Assembly: GCA_044449445.1 (NCBI GenBank)
Contig: JBIOIA010000025.1
Location: 1-20,229, forward strand
Source: DASXPG01 sp044449445
GTDB lineage: Bacteria; Gemmatimonadota; Gemmatimonadetes; Gemmatimonadales; JACORV01
DNA: 20,229 nt
Direction of reading: 5' to 3'
Made by a program: the position numbers and the translations under genes. Below the pieces are notes generated by a model. The model was not told the DNA's origin. It worked only from the letters and a program-made list of their open reading frames with translations, and ran no database searches. Below are positions 6,383 through 14,516 of this stretch, one piece after another (the stretch's first letter is position 1; each line of letters starts with the position of its first letter).

Positions 6383-7719
6383 CCGAGCGCCTCGTACCCC
6401 TTTGCGCTGACCCGCGCGGCGACGAGCGGTGAAACCACGGGCTCCTTGTCGGCGATCACGACGGACACCTGGAGCGCCTTCCTGGCCAGCGCGACTCCGG
6501 CGTCGTCCCTGGCGTAGATAGAGGCAAGCGGCTCGCCCTTCTCCACCCTGGTGCCGGGCCGCGCGCTGATCACCATGCCCACGGTCGGATCCACTACGTC
6601 GTCGACCTTCTGGCGCCCGCCGCCCATCTGCACCACCGCCTTGCCGATCACTCGCGGCTCGACCTGCTGCACGATCCCCGCGCGCGAAGCGGCGAAGACC
6701 TCGACCACCGGCGCCTGCGGCAGGATCGCGGGGTCGTCCACGGCGGCGGGGTTCCCGCCCTGCGCCTCGATGATCTGTTGCAGCCGCTCGGCGGCACGGC
6801 CGCTCGTGATCGCGGTCTCGAGCTCGGCGGCCAGGGCCGCCCGCGCCTTCGCCGACGGCGTGATCCTGCGCGCGAGCAGCAGCATCTCGACGCCTTCGGC
6901 GATCGTGATGTCGTGCAGGTCCTCCGGTCCCTCGCCCTTCAGCGCATTGATCGCCTCCTCGGCTTCGAGCGCGTTGCCGCACGCGCGGCCCAGCGGCCGA
7001 TCCATCGCCGTGAGCAGCGCCACCGTGGGGCAACCCCGGTCCTCGCCGAGCCGGATCATCGTCTCGGCCAGCTCGCGCGACCTGGCGGGATCGGTGATGA
7101 ACGCGCCGCTGCCGAGCTTCACGTCGAGCACCAGCCCGGTGAGGCCTTCGGACAGCTTCTTCGACATGATGCTCGCGGAAATCAACGGTATGCACTCGAC
7201 CGTCGCGGTGACGTCGCGCAACGCGTACAGCTTCTTGTCCACTGGTGCGATCTCGGGCGTCTGGCCGATCATGGCGCAGCCGATCTTCGCGAGCTGATCC
7301 TGCGTTTCCTCGAGCGACAACCCGGTCCGGAAGCCCGGGATGGACTCCAGCTTGTCGAGCGTGCCGCCGGTGTGGCCGAGGCCGCGCCCCGACATCATCG
7401 GGACCACGACGTCGCACGCGGCGACCAGCGGGGCGAGCACGAGCGAGACTTTGTCGCCGACGCCGCCGGTGGAGTGCTTGTCCACGACCGGCTTGCCGAG
7501 GCGCGAGAGGTCGAGCCGCCCGCCCGAGGCCATCATGCCGTCGAGCAGGCCGGCGGTCTCCTGGCGCGCGAGCCCGCGGAGGAAGCACGCCATCAGCAGC
7601 GCCGAGATCTGGTAATCGGGCACTCGGCCGGCCGCGTATTCCGCGAGCAGCTCTCGCCATTCGGCCGCCGTGAGGCTGCCGCCGTCGCGCTTGCGCTCGA
7701 TCAGGCCGGGGACGAACAT
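6379..7719 (-). CDS. Thymidine/pyrimidine-nucleoside phosphorylase
   Basis: A 446-residue cytoplasmic enzyme that splits thymidine (or uridine) with phosphate into free base and (deoxy)ribose-1-phosphate in pyrimidine salvage. Family features are complete: phosphate-binding KHSTGGVGDK at 81-90, the signature SGRGLGHTGGTLDKLE at 110-125, and catalytic or base-binding Arg168, Ser183 and Lys187, which align with E. coli DeoA Arg171, Ser186 and Lys190. The C-terminal barrel-sandwich domain contains IGKAVVQMGGGRQK. Length matches DeoA and Pdp; sequence alone does not settle whether it is thymidine-specific or dual. It stands alone: it is convergent with the small membrane protein and divergent from the TPR gene, with only 29 bases between start codons. 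Confidence 0.94.
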   Translation of the reverse strand: MFVPGLIERKRDGGSLTAAEWRELLAEYAAGRVPDYQISALLMACFLRGLARQETAGLLDGMMASGGRLDLSRLGKPVVDKHSTGGVGDKVSLVLAPLVAACDVVVPMMSGRGLGHTGGTLDKLESIPGFRTGLSLEETQDQLAKIGCAMIGQTPEIAPVDKKLYALRDVTATVECIPLISASIMSKKLSEGLTGLVLDVKLGSGAFITDPARSRELAETMIRLGEDRGCPTVALLTAMDRPLGRACGNALEAEEAINALKGEGPEDLHDITIAEGVEMLLLARRITPSAKARAALAAELETAITSGRAAERLQQIIEAQGGNPAAVDDPAILPQAPVVEVFAASRAGIVQQVEPRVIGKAVVQMGGGRQKVDDVVDPTVGMVISARPGTRVEKGEPLASIYARDDAGVALARKALQVSVVIADKEPVVSPLVAARVSAKGYEALG

Positions 7720-7748
7720 TAGGGCGTTCCTATCACCGTGGAGAGCTC

Positions 7749-8528
7749 GTGCGCGTGTCCGCTCTGAAAGTCGCGGCTGTGGTCGTGCTCGCGGGCGCCG
7801 CGCCCGCCTTCGCCCAGGACGTCGCCGCGCACCTCCAGGAGGGCGACGCCGCGCGCTGCCGTCGGAACGCCGAGGAAGCGCTCGTGCACTACCGCGCGGC
7901 CCTCGCGCTCGACTCCCTGAGCTACGACGCCAACTGGAAGGCCTCGCAGGCGCTGACCGACATGGGCAAGCAGCTGCCCAACAGCCAGAGCGCCCGGCGC
8001 GACTCGCTGTACGCCGAGGCGATCGCCCTCGCCCAGCGCGCCGTGCGGGTGAACAGCAACGGCGCCGACGGCCACTACATGGTCGCGGTCGCCACGGGCC
8101 GGGCCGCGCTCACCATGGGTCCGCGGGACCGCGTGCGCTTCGCGGGGGTGGTTCGCGAGGAGGCGTTGCGCGCCACCGAGCTGAACCCGCGCCACGACGG
8201 CGCCCTGCACGTGCTCGGCCGCTGGAACGCCGAGATTCAGCGGCTGCCCGGCATCACCAAGTTCTTCGCGAAGACGTTCCTCGGCGCCTCGATCTTCAAT
8301 CAGGCATCGTGGGAGAACTCCGAGACCTTCTTCCACCAGGCGATCGAACTGAACGGACAGAACATCTACCATCACCTGGACTTGGCCGAGGCGCTCAGCG
8401 ACCAGGACAAGAAAGCCTCCGCCATCGAGCAGCTGCAGCTCGTCGCCCAGCTCCCGCTCGGCTGCGATCCGATGGACGAGGCCTACAAGCGGCAGGCGGC
8501 GGAGCTGCTGCAGCGGCTCAGTCGCTGA
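7749..8528 (+). CDS. Periplasmic TPR protein, RMDN/FAM82-like
   Basis: A 259-residue exported helical-repeat protein. Residues 1-22 form a signal peptide (VAAVVVLAGAAPAFA|QD). The rest is TPR-like. The middle and C-terminal parts resemble the bacterial relatives of the regulator-of-microtubule-dynamics (RMDN/FAM82) family: HVLGRWNAEIQRLPGITKFFAKTFLG, then SWENSETFFHQAIELN and HHLDLAEALSDQDKKASAIEQL. Function in bacteria is not established. The start is GTG 7749 or GTG 7755; GGAGAG at 7740-7745 favours the downstream one by spacing, and both retain the signal peptide. Its last 11 bases overlap the end of the convergent YtxH-like gene. No Cys lipobox is seen. Confidence 0.85.
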   Translation: MRVSALKVAAVVVLAGAAPAFAQDVAAHLQEGDAARCRRNAEEALVHYRAALALDSLSYDANWKASQALTDMGKQLPNSQSARRDSLYAEAIALAQRAVRVNSNGADGHYMVAVATGRAALTMGPRDRVRFAGVVREEALRATELNPRHDGALHVLGRWNAEIQRLPGITKFFAKTFLGASIFNQASWENSETFFHQAIELNGQNIYHHLDLAEALSDQDKKASAIEQLQLVAQLPLGCDPMDEAYKRQAAELLQRLSR

Positions 8529-8751
8529 GCGCTTCCTCCGCGTGCCGCCTCGCGGCGCGCACGCGGTGCCGCACGTCCTCGTAGCGGTCCTTCGCGTCGT
8601 CGGTGAGGTGCTTCGCCTTGCGGCGGATCAGCCGCCGCGTCTCCTCGCCGCTCTGCGGGGCGAACAGCAGCGCCACCCCGGCGCCGACCAGCGCGCCGAT
8701 CAGCAGCCCCGCCGTGAACGTCTTCGCGCTCCCATGCTCCGATTCGTTCAT
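8518..8751 (-). CDS. YtxH domain small membrane protein
   Basis: A 77-residue protein of the YtxH family (PF12732), often linked to general stress. Residues 12-31 form a glycine-rich membrane helix with the family hallmark GLLIGALVGAGVALLFAPQSGEETR. This is followed by a basic, helix-forming tail (RRKAKHLTDDAKDRYEDVRHR). GAGGAG (8763-8758 on the minus strand) lies six bases before the ATG, giving a firm start. The gene end overlaps the convergent TPR gene by 11 bases. It is divergent from the permease across 74 bases. The molecular role of the family is unclear. Confidence 0.88.
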   Translation of the reverse strand: MNESEHGSAKTFTAGLLIGALVGAGVALLFAPQSGEETRRLIRRKAKHLTDDAKDRYEDVRHRVRAARRHAEEALSD

Positions 8752-8825
8752 CGTCCGCTCCTCGTGAAGCCCGGAACGTATCCCGGCTCACAGAGAGCGG
8801 CAACCGGTCGGGTGTTGGATCGCTC

Positions 8826-10145
8826 ATGACGGAAGCCGCACCGCTCAAGCGCTCGATCGGCCTCGTGCCCGCCACTGCGATGGTCGTCGGGACGATCATC
8901 GGCGCGTCCATCTTCGTGCAGCCGTCGGTCATCACCGCGAACGTGCCCTCGAAAGGCGGTGTGCTCCTCGCGTGGCTGGTCGCGGGACTGCTCACGATGT
9001 TCGGCGCGCTGGTCGCCGCCGAGCTGGTATCGGCGTTCCCGAGGAGCGGCGGCGTGTACGTGTTTCTCGCCGAGGGCTGGGGTCCTTCACTCGGATTCCT
9101 GTGGGGCTGGGCGATGTTCTGGAGCATGCACTCCGGCATTCTCGCCGCGATCAGCGTCGTGTTCGCCCGCTATGTCGGCGCGTTCGTCGCGCTGTCGCCG
9201 ACCGGGCTCAAGGCGGTCGCGATCGCCGGCATTCTTGCACTCTCGCTGGTGAACGTGCTCGGCGTGCGAGAAGGCGGCCGCGTGCAGACGTGGCTCACGG
9301 CGCTCAAGGTGGCCGCGGTCATCGGGATCGTTGCGCTGCTGTTCGGCGGCGGCCACGTCGCCGTCCCGGAGCCGGCGATCGCCGGCGCCATCAGCACTCG
9401 CGGCTTCGCGCTCGCCGTGGGAGCCGGAGTGTTCGCGTTCGGCGGCTGGCACATGGTGACCTATGCGGCACAGGAGACCGTGGACCCGACGCGCACGATC
9501 CCGCGCGCGCTCGCGCTCGGCACGCTGCTCGTGACCGCGTGTTACGTCGCGCTGAACGCGGCGTACCTGCACGTGCTCCCCATCGCCGCGGTGAGTGCCT
9601 CGCGCAGCGTCGCGGCGGACGCCGCAACCGCCGTGCTCGGCTCGAGCGGCGCCAGGATCGTCGCCGCCGTGGTCGTGGTCTCGACGCTCGGCGCGCTCAA
9701 CGGCATCATCCTCGCCGGGCCGCGCGTCTACTACGCGATGGCGCAGGACGGCCTGCTGTTCCCATGGCTGGGCGCGGTGCACCCCGTCTTCCGCACGCCA
9801 CACCGCGCGATCGTGCTCCAGGCCGTGTGGACGTGCGCGCTGGTCGCCACCGGGAGCTACGACAGCCTGTTCTCGCGCGTCGTGTACACCGAGTGGATCT
9901 TCTTCGCGCTGATGGCAGTCGCGCTGGTGAGGCTGCGGCGCCGCGCAGGGTACGCCCCGACCTATCGCGCGCCCGGTGTGCCGGCGCTGCCACTCGTCTT
10001 CGCGCTGGCCGCGGCTGCGATCGCCGCGTTCCGCATCGTTTCACCGTACAAGGACAGCGCGCCGAGCCTCGCGCTCGTCCTCGCGGGGATCCCGGTGTAC
10101 CTCGGATGGCAGGCCATGAAGCGACGAACCCGGAGGAGCACGTGA
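8826..10145 (+). CDS. APC superfamily amino-acid permease
   Basis: A 439-residue polytopic inner-membrane transporter of the amino acid-polyamine-organocation superfamily, resembling LAT-type exchangers or permeases. About 12 hydrophobic segments run along its length. The unwound helix-1 substrate motif is GTIIGASIF (residues 22-30). Helix 3 follows FPRSGGVYVFLAEGWGP, and GVFAFGGWHMVTYAAQETVDP corresponds to helix 6 and the following loop. The substrate cannot be read from sequence; the coupled amidohydrolase downstream hints at an aromatic or amino-acid derivative. There is no clear Shine-Dalgarno before the ATG. Its TGA overlaps the next GTG start (GTGA), so both proteins are probably made together. 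Confidence 0.92.
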   Translation: MTEAAPLKRSIGLVPATAMVVGTIIGASIFVQPSVITANVPSKGGVLLAWLVAGLLTMFGALVAAELVSAFPRSGGVYVFLAEGWGPSLGFLWGWAMFWSMHSGILAAISVVFARYVGAFVALSPTGLKAVAIAGILALSLVNVLGVREGGRVQTWLTALKVAAVIGIVALLFGGGHVAVPEPAIAGAISTRGFALAVGAGVFAFGGWHMVTYAAQETVDPTRTIPRALALGTLLVTACYVALNAAYLHVLPIAAVSASRSVAADAATAVLGSSGARIVAAVVVVSTLGALNGIILAGPRVYYAMAQDGLLFPWLGAVHPVFRTPHRAIVLQAVWTCALVATGSYDSLFSRVVYTEWIFFALMAVALVRLRRRAGYAPTYRAPGVPALPLVFALAAAAIAAFRIVSPYKDSAPSLALVLAGIPVYLGWQAMKRRTRRST

Positions 10146-11122
10146 AGGTCGTTGATTTTCACAATCACTACTATCCACCGGCGTACCTCGAGGCCCTGAA
10201 GAGCGGACCGAGCGCCGTCAAGGTGACCACGGACCAGGACGGCAACCCGGTCCTCCATTACCCCGGCGACTACAACGTCGCCGTGCCGGGCCACCGCGAC
10301 ATCGGCTTCCGCGAGAAGGCGATCAAGGCGGCCGGCGTGGACGTGCAGGTCGTCACGCTCACCACGCCCGGCACGCACGTCGAGACGCCGGACCGCGCCG
10401 CAGCCCTGTCGCGGCTGGTGAACGACGCGTTCGCCGCCGTGATCAAGGAGCGCGGCGCGCACTTCACCGCCCTGGCGACGCTGCCGCTCAACGACCCGGC
10501 CGCCTCGGTGACGGAGCTTCGCCGCGCCGTCGAGCAGCTGGGGCTCAAGGGCGCGATGCTGTTCTCGAACGTGAACGGCGTGGCGCTCGCCGACGCGCGC
10601 TACCGCCCGCTCTACGAGGCCGCGAACGCGCTCGGCGCGGTGCTCTACATCCATCCGACGAACCCCGTCGGCGTCGAGGCGATGACCGAGTACTGGCTGA
10701 TGCCGCTCGTCGGTTTCCCGTTCGACACGACGCTCGCGGCCGCGAAGCTGGTGCTGAGCGGGGTCGCCGAGCAGTTCCCGCGCATTCGCTGGGTCCTGGG
10801 CCACCTGGGCGGGGCCATTCCCTACATCGCCGAGCGGCTGGACCGCGGCTACCACGCCTTCGCGGAGTGCCGCGCCAACATCAAGTGGCCGCCGAGCGAG
10901 TACCTGAAGCGCTTCCATTACGACACGGTGAATTTCGACGGCCGCGCGCTGCGGCTCGCGATCGAGTTCGCCGGCGCCGACCACCTGCTCGCGGGCAGCG
11001 ACTATCCGCACCAGATCGGCAGCATGAAGGCAATGCTCGAGAGCATCCGCGCGCTCCGCCTGAGCGCGGCCGACGAAGCGAAGATCCTGGGCGGCAACGC
11101 CAGGAACCTGCTGGGCCTGTAG
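10142..11122 (+). CDS. Amidohydrolase_2 (ACMSD-like) family metal-dependent hydrolase/decarboxylase
   Basis: A 326-residue cytoplasmic TIM-barrel enzyme of the amidohydrolase-2 family (PF04909). The closest well-known relatives are 2-amino-3-carboxymuconate-6-semialdehyde decarboxylase and related aromatic-acid decarboxylases. Expected metal and catalytic residues are present: HxH at His7/His9 (VVDFHNHYYPP), His171 (LYIHPTNP), His221 (WVLGHLGGAIPY) and Asp287 (LLAGSDYPHQ). The GTG start overlaps the permease stop; GGAGGAG (10132-10138) lies three bases before it, slightly tight. The pairing with an amino-acid permease suggests uptake and breakdown of an aromatic or amino-acid compound, but no other kynurenine or meta-cleavage gene is present here. 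The exact substrate is open. Confidence 0.9.
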   Translation: MKVVDFHNHYYPPAYLEALKSGPSAVKVTTDQDGNPVLHYPGDYNVAVPGHRDIGFREKAIKAAGVDVQVVTLTTPGTHVETPDRAAALSRLVNDAFAAVIKERGAHFTALATLPLNDPAASVTELRRAVEQLGLKGAMLFSNVNGVALADARYRPLYEAANALGAVLYIHPTNPVGVEAMTEYWLMPLVGFPFDTTLAAAKLVLSGVAEQFPRIRWVLGHLGGAIPYIAERLDRGYHAFAECRANIKWPPSEYLKRFHYDTVNFDGRALRLAIEFAGADHLLAGSDYPHQIGSMKAMLESIRALRLSAADEAKILGGNARNLLGL

Positions 11123-11175
11123 GGCTCGAAACAGCGGCTTGACGCCGCCCTTCGCGCCCCCGAAGCTTGAGGCCG

Positions 11176-11952
11176 ATGACGACGCCCCCAGTCGAAGCCG
11201 CCGCAGCGCTCGCCGCTCGCGTCGAAGAGCTCGAGAAGGAGCGCGAGCGCCTGCTCGCCGTCATCGAGATCCTCCACGAGATCTCGGGCACGCTGCACTT
11301 CGTGGATATCCTCCAGACGATCGCCCGCAAGCTCGGCGAGACGTTCGGGCTCGACCGCGCCAGCATCATCCTGGCCGACCGCGGCGGAAAGACGGCACGC
11401 CTGGTCGCGTCCTACGAGGACCCGACGATCCGCAACCTGGTCATCGACCTCAAGCGCTATCCCGAGATCCAGCGCGCGATGGAGACGGGCGACACCGTGT
11501 TCATGGCCGACGCCGCCAAGGACCCCTCGCTCCAGCACGTCAAGGGCGCGCTCGAGCGGCGCAAGGTGCGCTCGATCACGGTGGTGCCGATCAAGTACCA
11601 GGGCAACGCCATCGGCTGCATGTTCCTGCGGACGTTCAAGAACGGCGGGGCCTTCAGCGACGCCGACGTCCGGTTCTGCCAGATCGTCGCCGAGCTCACC
11701 GCGAAGACGCTGCGCAACGCTCACCGCTACGAGACCCTCGTGGAGCGCACGCGCGAGGTCGGCGACGACATGCGCCGCGCGGACAAGCAGCGCCTCGCGC
11801 TCGTCTCGTTCCTCCAGCGGCTGCTCACCGCATTCACCACGCAGGACAAGGCCTCGCTCGAGGAGCTGCTGTCCCAGAGCTCCGCCGCCGAGCTGGAGCG
11901 GCTGGTCGGGGTCGCCATGACCGTCCTCGGCGAGGAAGCCAAGGGCCGATGA
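11176..11952 (+). CDS. GAF domain protein with coiled-coil flanks
   Basis: A 258-residue soluble protein with an N-terminal coiled coil (about 8-36), one GAF domain (about 38-185) and a helical C-terminus. GAF features include the opening helix LHFVDILQTIARKLGETFGLDRASIIL, the central KVRSITVVPIKYQGNAIGCMFLR strands and the closing helix RFCQIVAELTAKTLRNAHRY. There is no kinase, cyclase or DNA-binding domain, so it is a stand-alone sensor or partner protein; the ligand is unknown. I chose ATG 11176 (TGAGG three bases upstream); a TTG at 11167 would add three residues. A possible -35, TTGACG (11139-11144), has no convincing -10 partner. Its stop overlaps the ligA start as ATGA, tying its synthesis to DNA ligase. 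Confidence 0.87.
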   Translation: MTTPPVEAAAALAARVEELEKERERLLAVIEILHEISGTLHFVDILQTIARKLGETFGLDRASIILADRGGKTARLVASYEDPTIRNLVIDLKRYPEIQRAMETGDTVFMADAAKDPSLQHVKGALERRKVRSITVVPIKYQGNAIGCMFLRTFKNGGAFSDADVRFCQIVAELTAKTLRNAHRYETLVERTREVGDDMRRADKQRLALVSFLQRLLTAFTTQDKASLEELLSQSSAAELERLVGVAMTVLGEEAKGR

Positions 11953-13958
11953 CGGCTGCCGAGCGGCGCGCCGCCGAGCTGCGCCGCCTCCTCAACCGCG
12001 CCATTCACGCCTACTACGTGCTCGACGCGCCGGAAATATCCGACGCCGAGTACGACCGTCTGTTCCGAGAGCTCCAGTCGCTCGAGGCGCAGCATCCGGC
12101 GCTGCGCACCACGGACTCGCCGACCCAGCGCGTCGGCGCCGAGCCCGCTGCCGCCCTCACCAAGCACACCCATCTCATGCCGATGCTGTCGCTCGCCAAC
12201 GCGTTCAGCGAGGAAGAGCTCAGGGCGTGGGAGGAGCGCAACGCGCGGCTCACGCCCGAGGTCGTGGCCGGCGGCTACACGCTCGAGGTGAAGATCGACG
12301 GCACAGCCGTGTCGCTGACCTACGAGAACGGCGTGCTGAAGACCGGCGCGACGCGCGGCAACGGCGTCATCGGCGAGGTCGTGACGGCCAACCTGCGCAC
12401 GGTGCCCGACGTGCCGCTCGCGCTGCAGGGCTCGGGCTGGCCCGCGCTGCTTGAAGTGCGCGGCGAGGTGTACCTCTCGAAGCAGGCGTTCGAGAAGCTC
12501 AACGCGCGGCGCGAGAAGGCCGGCGAACCGCGGTTCGCCAATCCGCGCAACGCCGCTGCCGGCGCCCTCCGGCAGCTCGACTCGCGCGTCACCCGGGAGC
12601 GCGGCCTCAGGCTCTGGGCGTTCGCGGTCGAGACCCCGCGCGGCGGCCTCGGCCTCAAGAGCCAGGAGGAGCTGCTCGAGACCCTCGCCTCCTGGGGCTT
12701 TCCGGTCGAGCCGCACCGCCGCCGCGCCCAGAGCCTGGGCGATGCGCAGCGCGAGATCGCGAAGCTCGAGAAGCTCCTGGGCGAGCTGCCGTTCGGCGCC
12801 GACGGCGTGGTCGTCAAGGTGGACCCGATGCGGCTGCACGAGGAGCTCGGGACGATCGGCGACCGCGAGCCGCGCTGGGCGATCGCGCGCAAGTTCGCGC
12901 CCGAGGTCGCCGTCACGAAGCTCATCGAGATCAGGGTGAACGTCGGCCGCACGGGCGCGCTCAACCCGTACGCGGTGCTCGATCCGGTCGAGATCGGCGG
13001 CGTCACCGTGTCCCAGGCGACGCTCCACAACGCCGACCTCATCGCCGCCAAGGACATCCGCGAAGGCGACTTCGTCGAGGTCACGCGCGCGGGCGAGGTG
13101 ATCCCGCAGGTGCTGGGACCGGTGCGCGACAAGCCGCGGGGCCGGAAGAAGTTCGAGATGCCCGAGCGCTGCCCCGCGTGCGGCACGAGAGCCGTCAGGC
13201 CGGCCGACGAAGTCATGACGTACTGCCCCAACGTCTCGTGTCCTGGCCGGATCCTGGAAGGCATCGTCCACTTCGCCTCGCGCGGCGCGATGGACATCCG
13301 CGGCCTCGGCTACGAACGGGTGCAGAAGCTGCTGGACGCGAAGCTCATCACGAACGTCGCCGATTTGTACCGTGTGAAGCCCGTGCAGCTGCTGGACGTC
13401 GAGGGTTTCGCCGAGAAGTCCGCGGAGCAGCTGGTGGCGGCCATCGCCGCGTCGAAGGCGCAGCCGCTCTCGCGGCTGCTGTTCGCCCTCGGGATCCGTC
13501 ACGTCGGCGACGGCGCCGCCGAGCTACTGGCCCGCCGCTTCGGGACGACGCGGGAGCTGCGCGAGGCCGCCGAATCCACGATCGGCGACGTCCGCGGCAT
13601 CGGGCCCACCATCGCCGAGGCCGTGCATGAGTTCTTCGCCGATGCGCGCAACGCGAAGCTCATCGACGACCTCACGTCGCTCGGCCTCACCATGTCGGAG
13701 CCGACGCGCGCAGCCGCGCACGGCCCGCTCGCCGGCGGCACGTTCGTGCTCACCGGCACGCTCCCGACGCTGACGCGCGGCGAGGCGACGAAGCGCATCG
13801 AGGCCGCGGGCGGCAACGTCACCGGCAGCGTGTCGAAACAGACCACCGCCGTCGTCGCGGGAGACGAGGCGGGGAGCAAGCTCGACAAGGCGAAGCAGCT
13901 CGGCATTCCGGTGTGGGACGAGCGCACGCTGTTGGACAAGCTCGGCAACAACTCCTAG
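11949..13958 (+). CDS. ligA: NAD-dependent DNA ligase LigA
   Basis: A 669-residue ligase that seals nicks in replication and repair using NAD+; the E. coli enzyme has 671 residues. The domain order is complete: Ia domain (HAYYVLDAPEISDAEYD), adenylation domain with catalytic Lys115 in EVKIDGTAVSL, RGEV at 171-174, KVDP near 290, an OB fold, a zinc finger with Cys408, Cys411, Cys426 and Cys431, HhH repeats (about 440-575) and a C-terminal BRCT domain (about 592-666). One oddity: the usual RGDGxxGEDVT motif reads RGNGVIGEVVT at 136-146. The start ATG overlaps the GAF gene stop (ATGA). It is presumably essential and the only ligase seen in the window. Confidence 0.97.
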   Translation: MTAAERRAAELRRLLNRAIHAYYVLDAPEISDAEYDRLFRELQSLEAQHPALRTTDSPTQRVGAEPAAALTKHTHLMPMLSLANAFSEEELRAWEERNARLTPEVVAGGYTLEVKIDGTAVSLTYENGVLKTGATRGNGVIGEVVTANLRTVPDVPLALQGSGWPALLEVRGEVYLSKQAFEKLNARREKAGEPRFANPRNAAAGALRQLDSRVTRERGLRLWAFAVETPRGGLGLKSQEELLETLASWGFPVEPHRRRAQSLGDAQREIAKLEKLLGELPFGADGVVVKVDPMRLHEELGTIGDREPRWAIARKFAPEVAVTKLIEIRVNVGRTGALNPYAVLDPVEIGGVTVSQATLHNADLIAAKDIREGDFVEVTRAGEVIPQVLGPVRDKPRGRKKFEMPERCPACGTRAVRPADEVMTYCPNVSCPGRILEGIVHFASRGAMDIRGLGYERVQKLLDAKLITNVADLYRVKPVQLLDVEGFAEKSAEQLVAAIAASKAQPLSRLLFALGIRHVGDGAAELLARRFGTTRELREAAESTIGDVRGIGPTIAEAVHEFFADARNAKLIDDLTSLGLTMSEPTRAAAHGPLAGGTFVLTGTLPTLTRGEATKRIEAAGGNVTGSVSKQTTAVVAGDEAGSKLDKAKQLGIPVWDERTLLDKLGNNS

Positions 13959-13961
13959 ATT
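13932..13961 (+). promoter_or_regulatory. Possible promoter inside the 3' end of ligA
   Basis: TTGGAC (13932-13937), an 18-base spacer and TAGATT (13956-13961) make a fair -35/-10 pair. The next ATG is nine bases beyond the -10 and has no Shine-Dalgarno, a geometry that fits a leaderless transcript of the V4R-like gene. The evidence is motif and spacing only. Confidence 0.4.
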
Positions 13962-13970
13962 CCGCGCGCG

Positions 13971-14507
13971 ATGGAGATCTCCCTGTCCGCTTCGGGCCTG
14001 GTGGCCGTCTCGCCGAAGGCGATCCAGACGCTCCGCGACCGCGCCGGCGCGCAGCCGCTCCAGGAGGCCGGTTACGCCGCGGGCGAGAGCACGTTCGGCG
14101 CCTTCGTGCGCTGGCTGCCGTCGGTGGCCGGCGTCGAGGATCCGCGCGAGCTCGCGACGCCTCGACTCGCCGAGGTCCTGTCGCGGTTCTTCTCGTCGCT
14201 CGGCTGGGGTACGGTCGAGGTGACGCCGGTCGGAGAGTCCGCCTTCGCGGTGGATTCACTCAACTGGGCGGAGGCGCAGGCCGGAGCCGGGCTCCAGTTT
14301 CCCGGCTGCTACTTCACGGCGGGCCTGCTCGCCGATTTCGTCAGCCGGATCGCCGACGCGCCGCTGGCCGTGATGGAAGTCGAGTGCCGCTCGCGGGGCG
14401 ACGCGCGCGACCGCTGGCTGGTCGGCGCGCCGGACACACTGACGGCCCTGTACCAGCACATGGCGCAGGGAGCGGATTATCTGAGTGTGCTGGGAGCGAC
14501 CGGCTAG
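13971..14507 (+). CDS. V4R (4-vinyl reductase-like) domain protein
   Basis: A 178-residue soluble protein whose second half matches the V4R / heme-NO-binding-like small-ligand fold. Characteristic features are FPGCYFTAGLLADFVSRI with Cys113, then the strand AVMEVECRSRGDARDRWLV with Cys139 and a final helix near the C-terminus. V4R proteins bind small hydrophobic molecules or act as sensors or assembly factors; the specific role here is unknown. It starts 12 bases after ligA and ends nine bases before the convergent tldE. No Shine-Dalgarno precedes the ATG; a promoter-like pair ends nine bases upstream. The family call rests on the C-terminal pattern and is moderate. Confidence 0.7.
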   Translation: MEISLSASGLVAVSPKAIQTLRDRAGAQPLQEAGYAAGESTFGAFVRWLPSVAGVEDPRELATPRLAEVLSRFFSSLGWGTVEVTPVGESAFAVDSLNWAEAQAGAGLQFPGCYFTAGLLADFVSRIADAPLAVMEVECRSRGDARDRWLVGAPDTLTALYQHMAQGADYLSVLGATG

Positions 14508-14516
14508 AAACCGCGC

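Noticed and set aside
8972..10141. In-frame upstream extension of the amidohydrolase through the permease region
   Set aside because: The extension is Arg-rich shadow of the permease in another frame; the family N-terminus begins at GTG 10142 (VVDFHNH).
11727..13502. A 591-codon open frame on the minus strand
   Set aside because: It lies antisense to ligA, whose sense product is a full-length family match; the antisense product has no domain.
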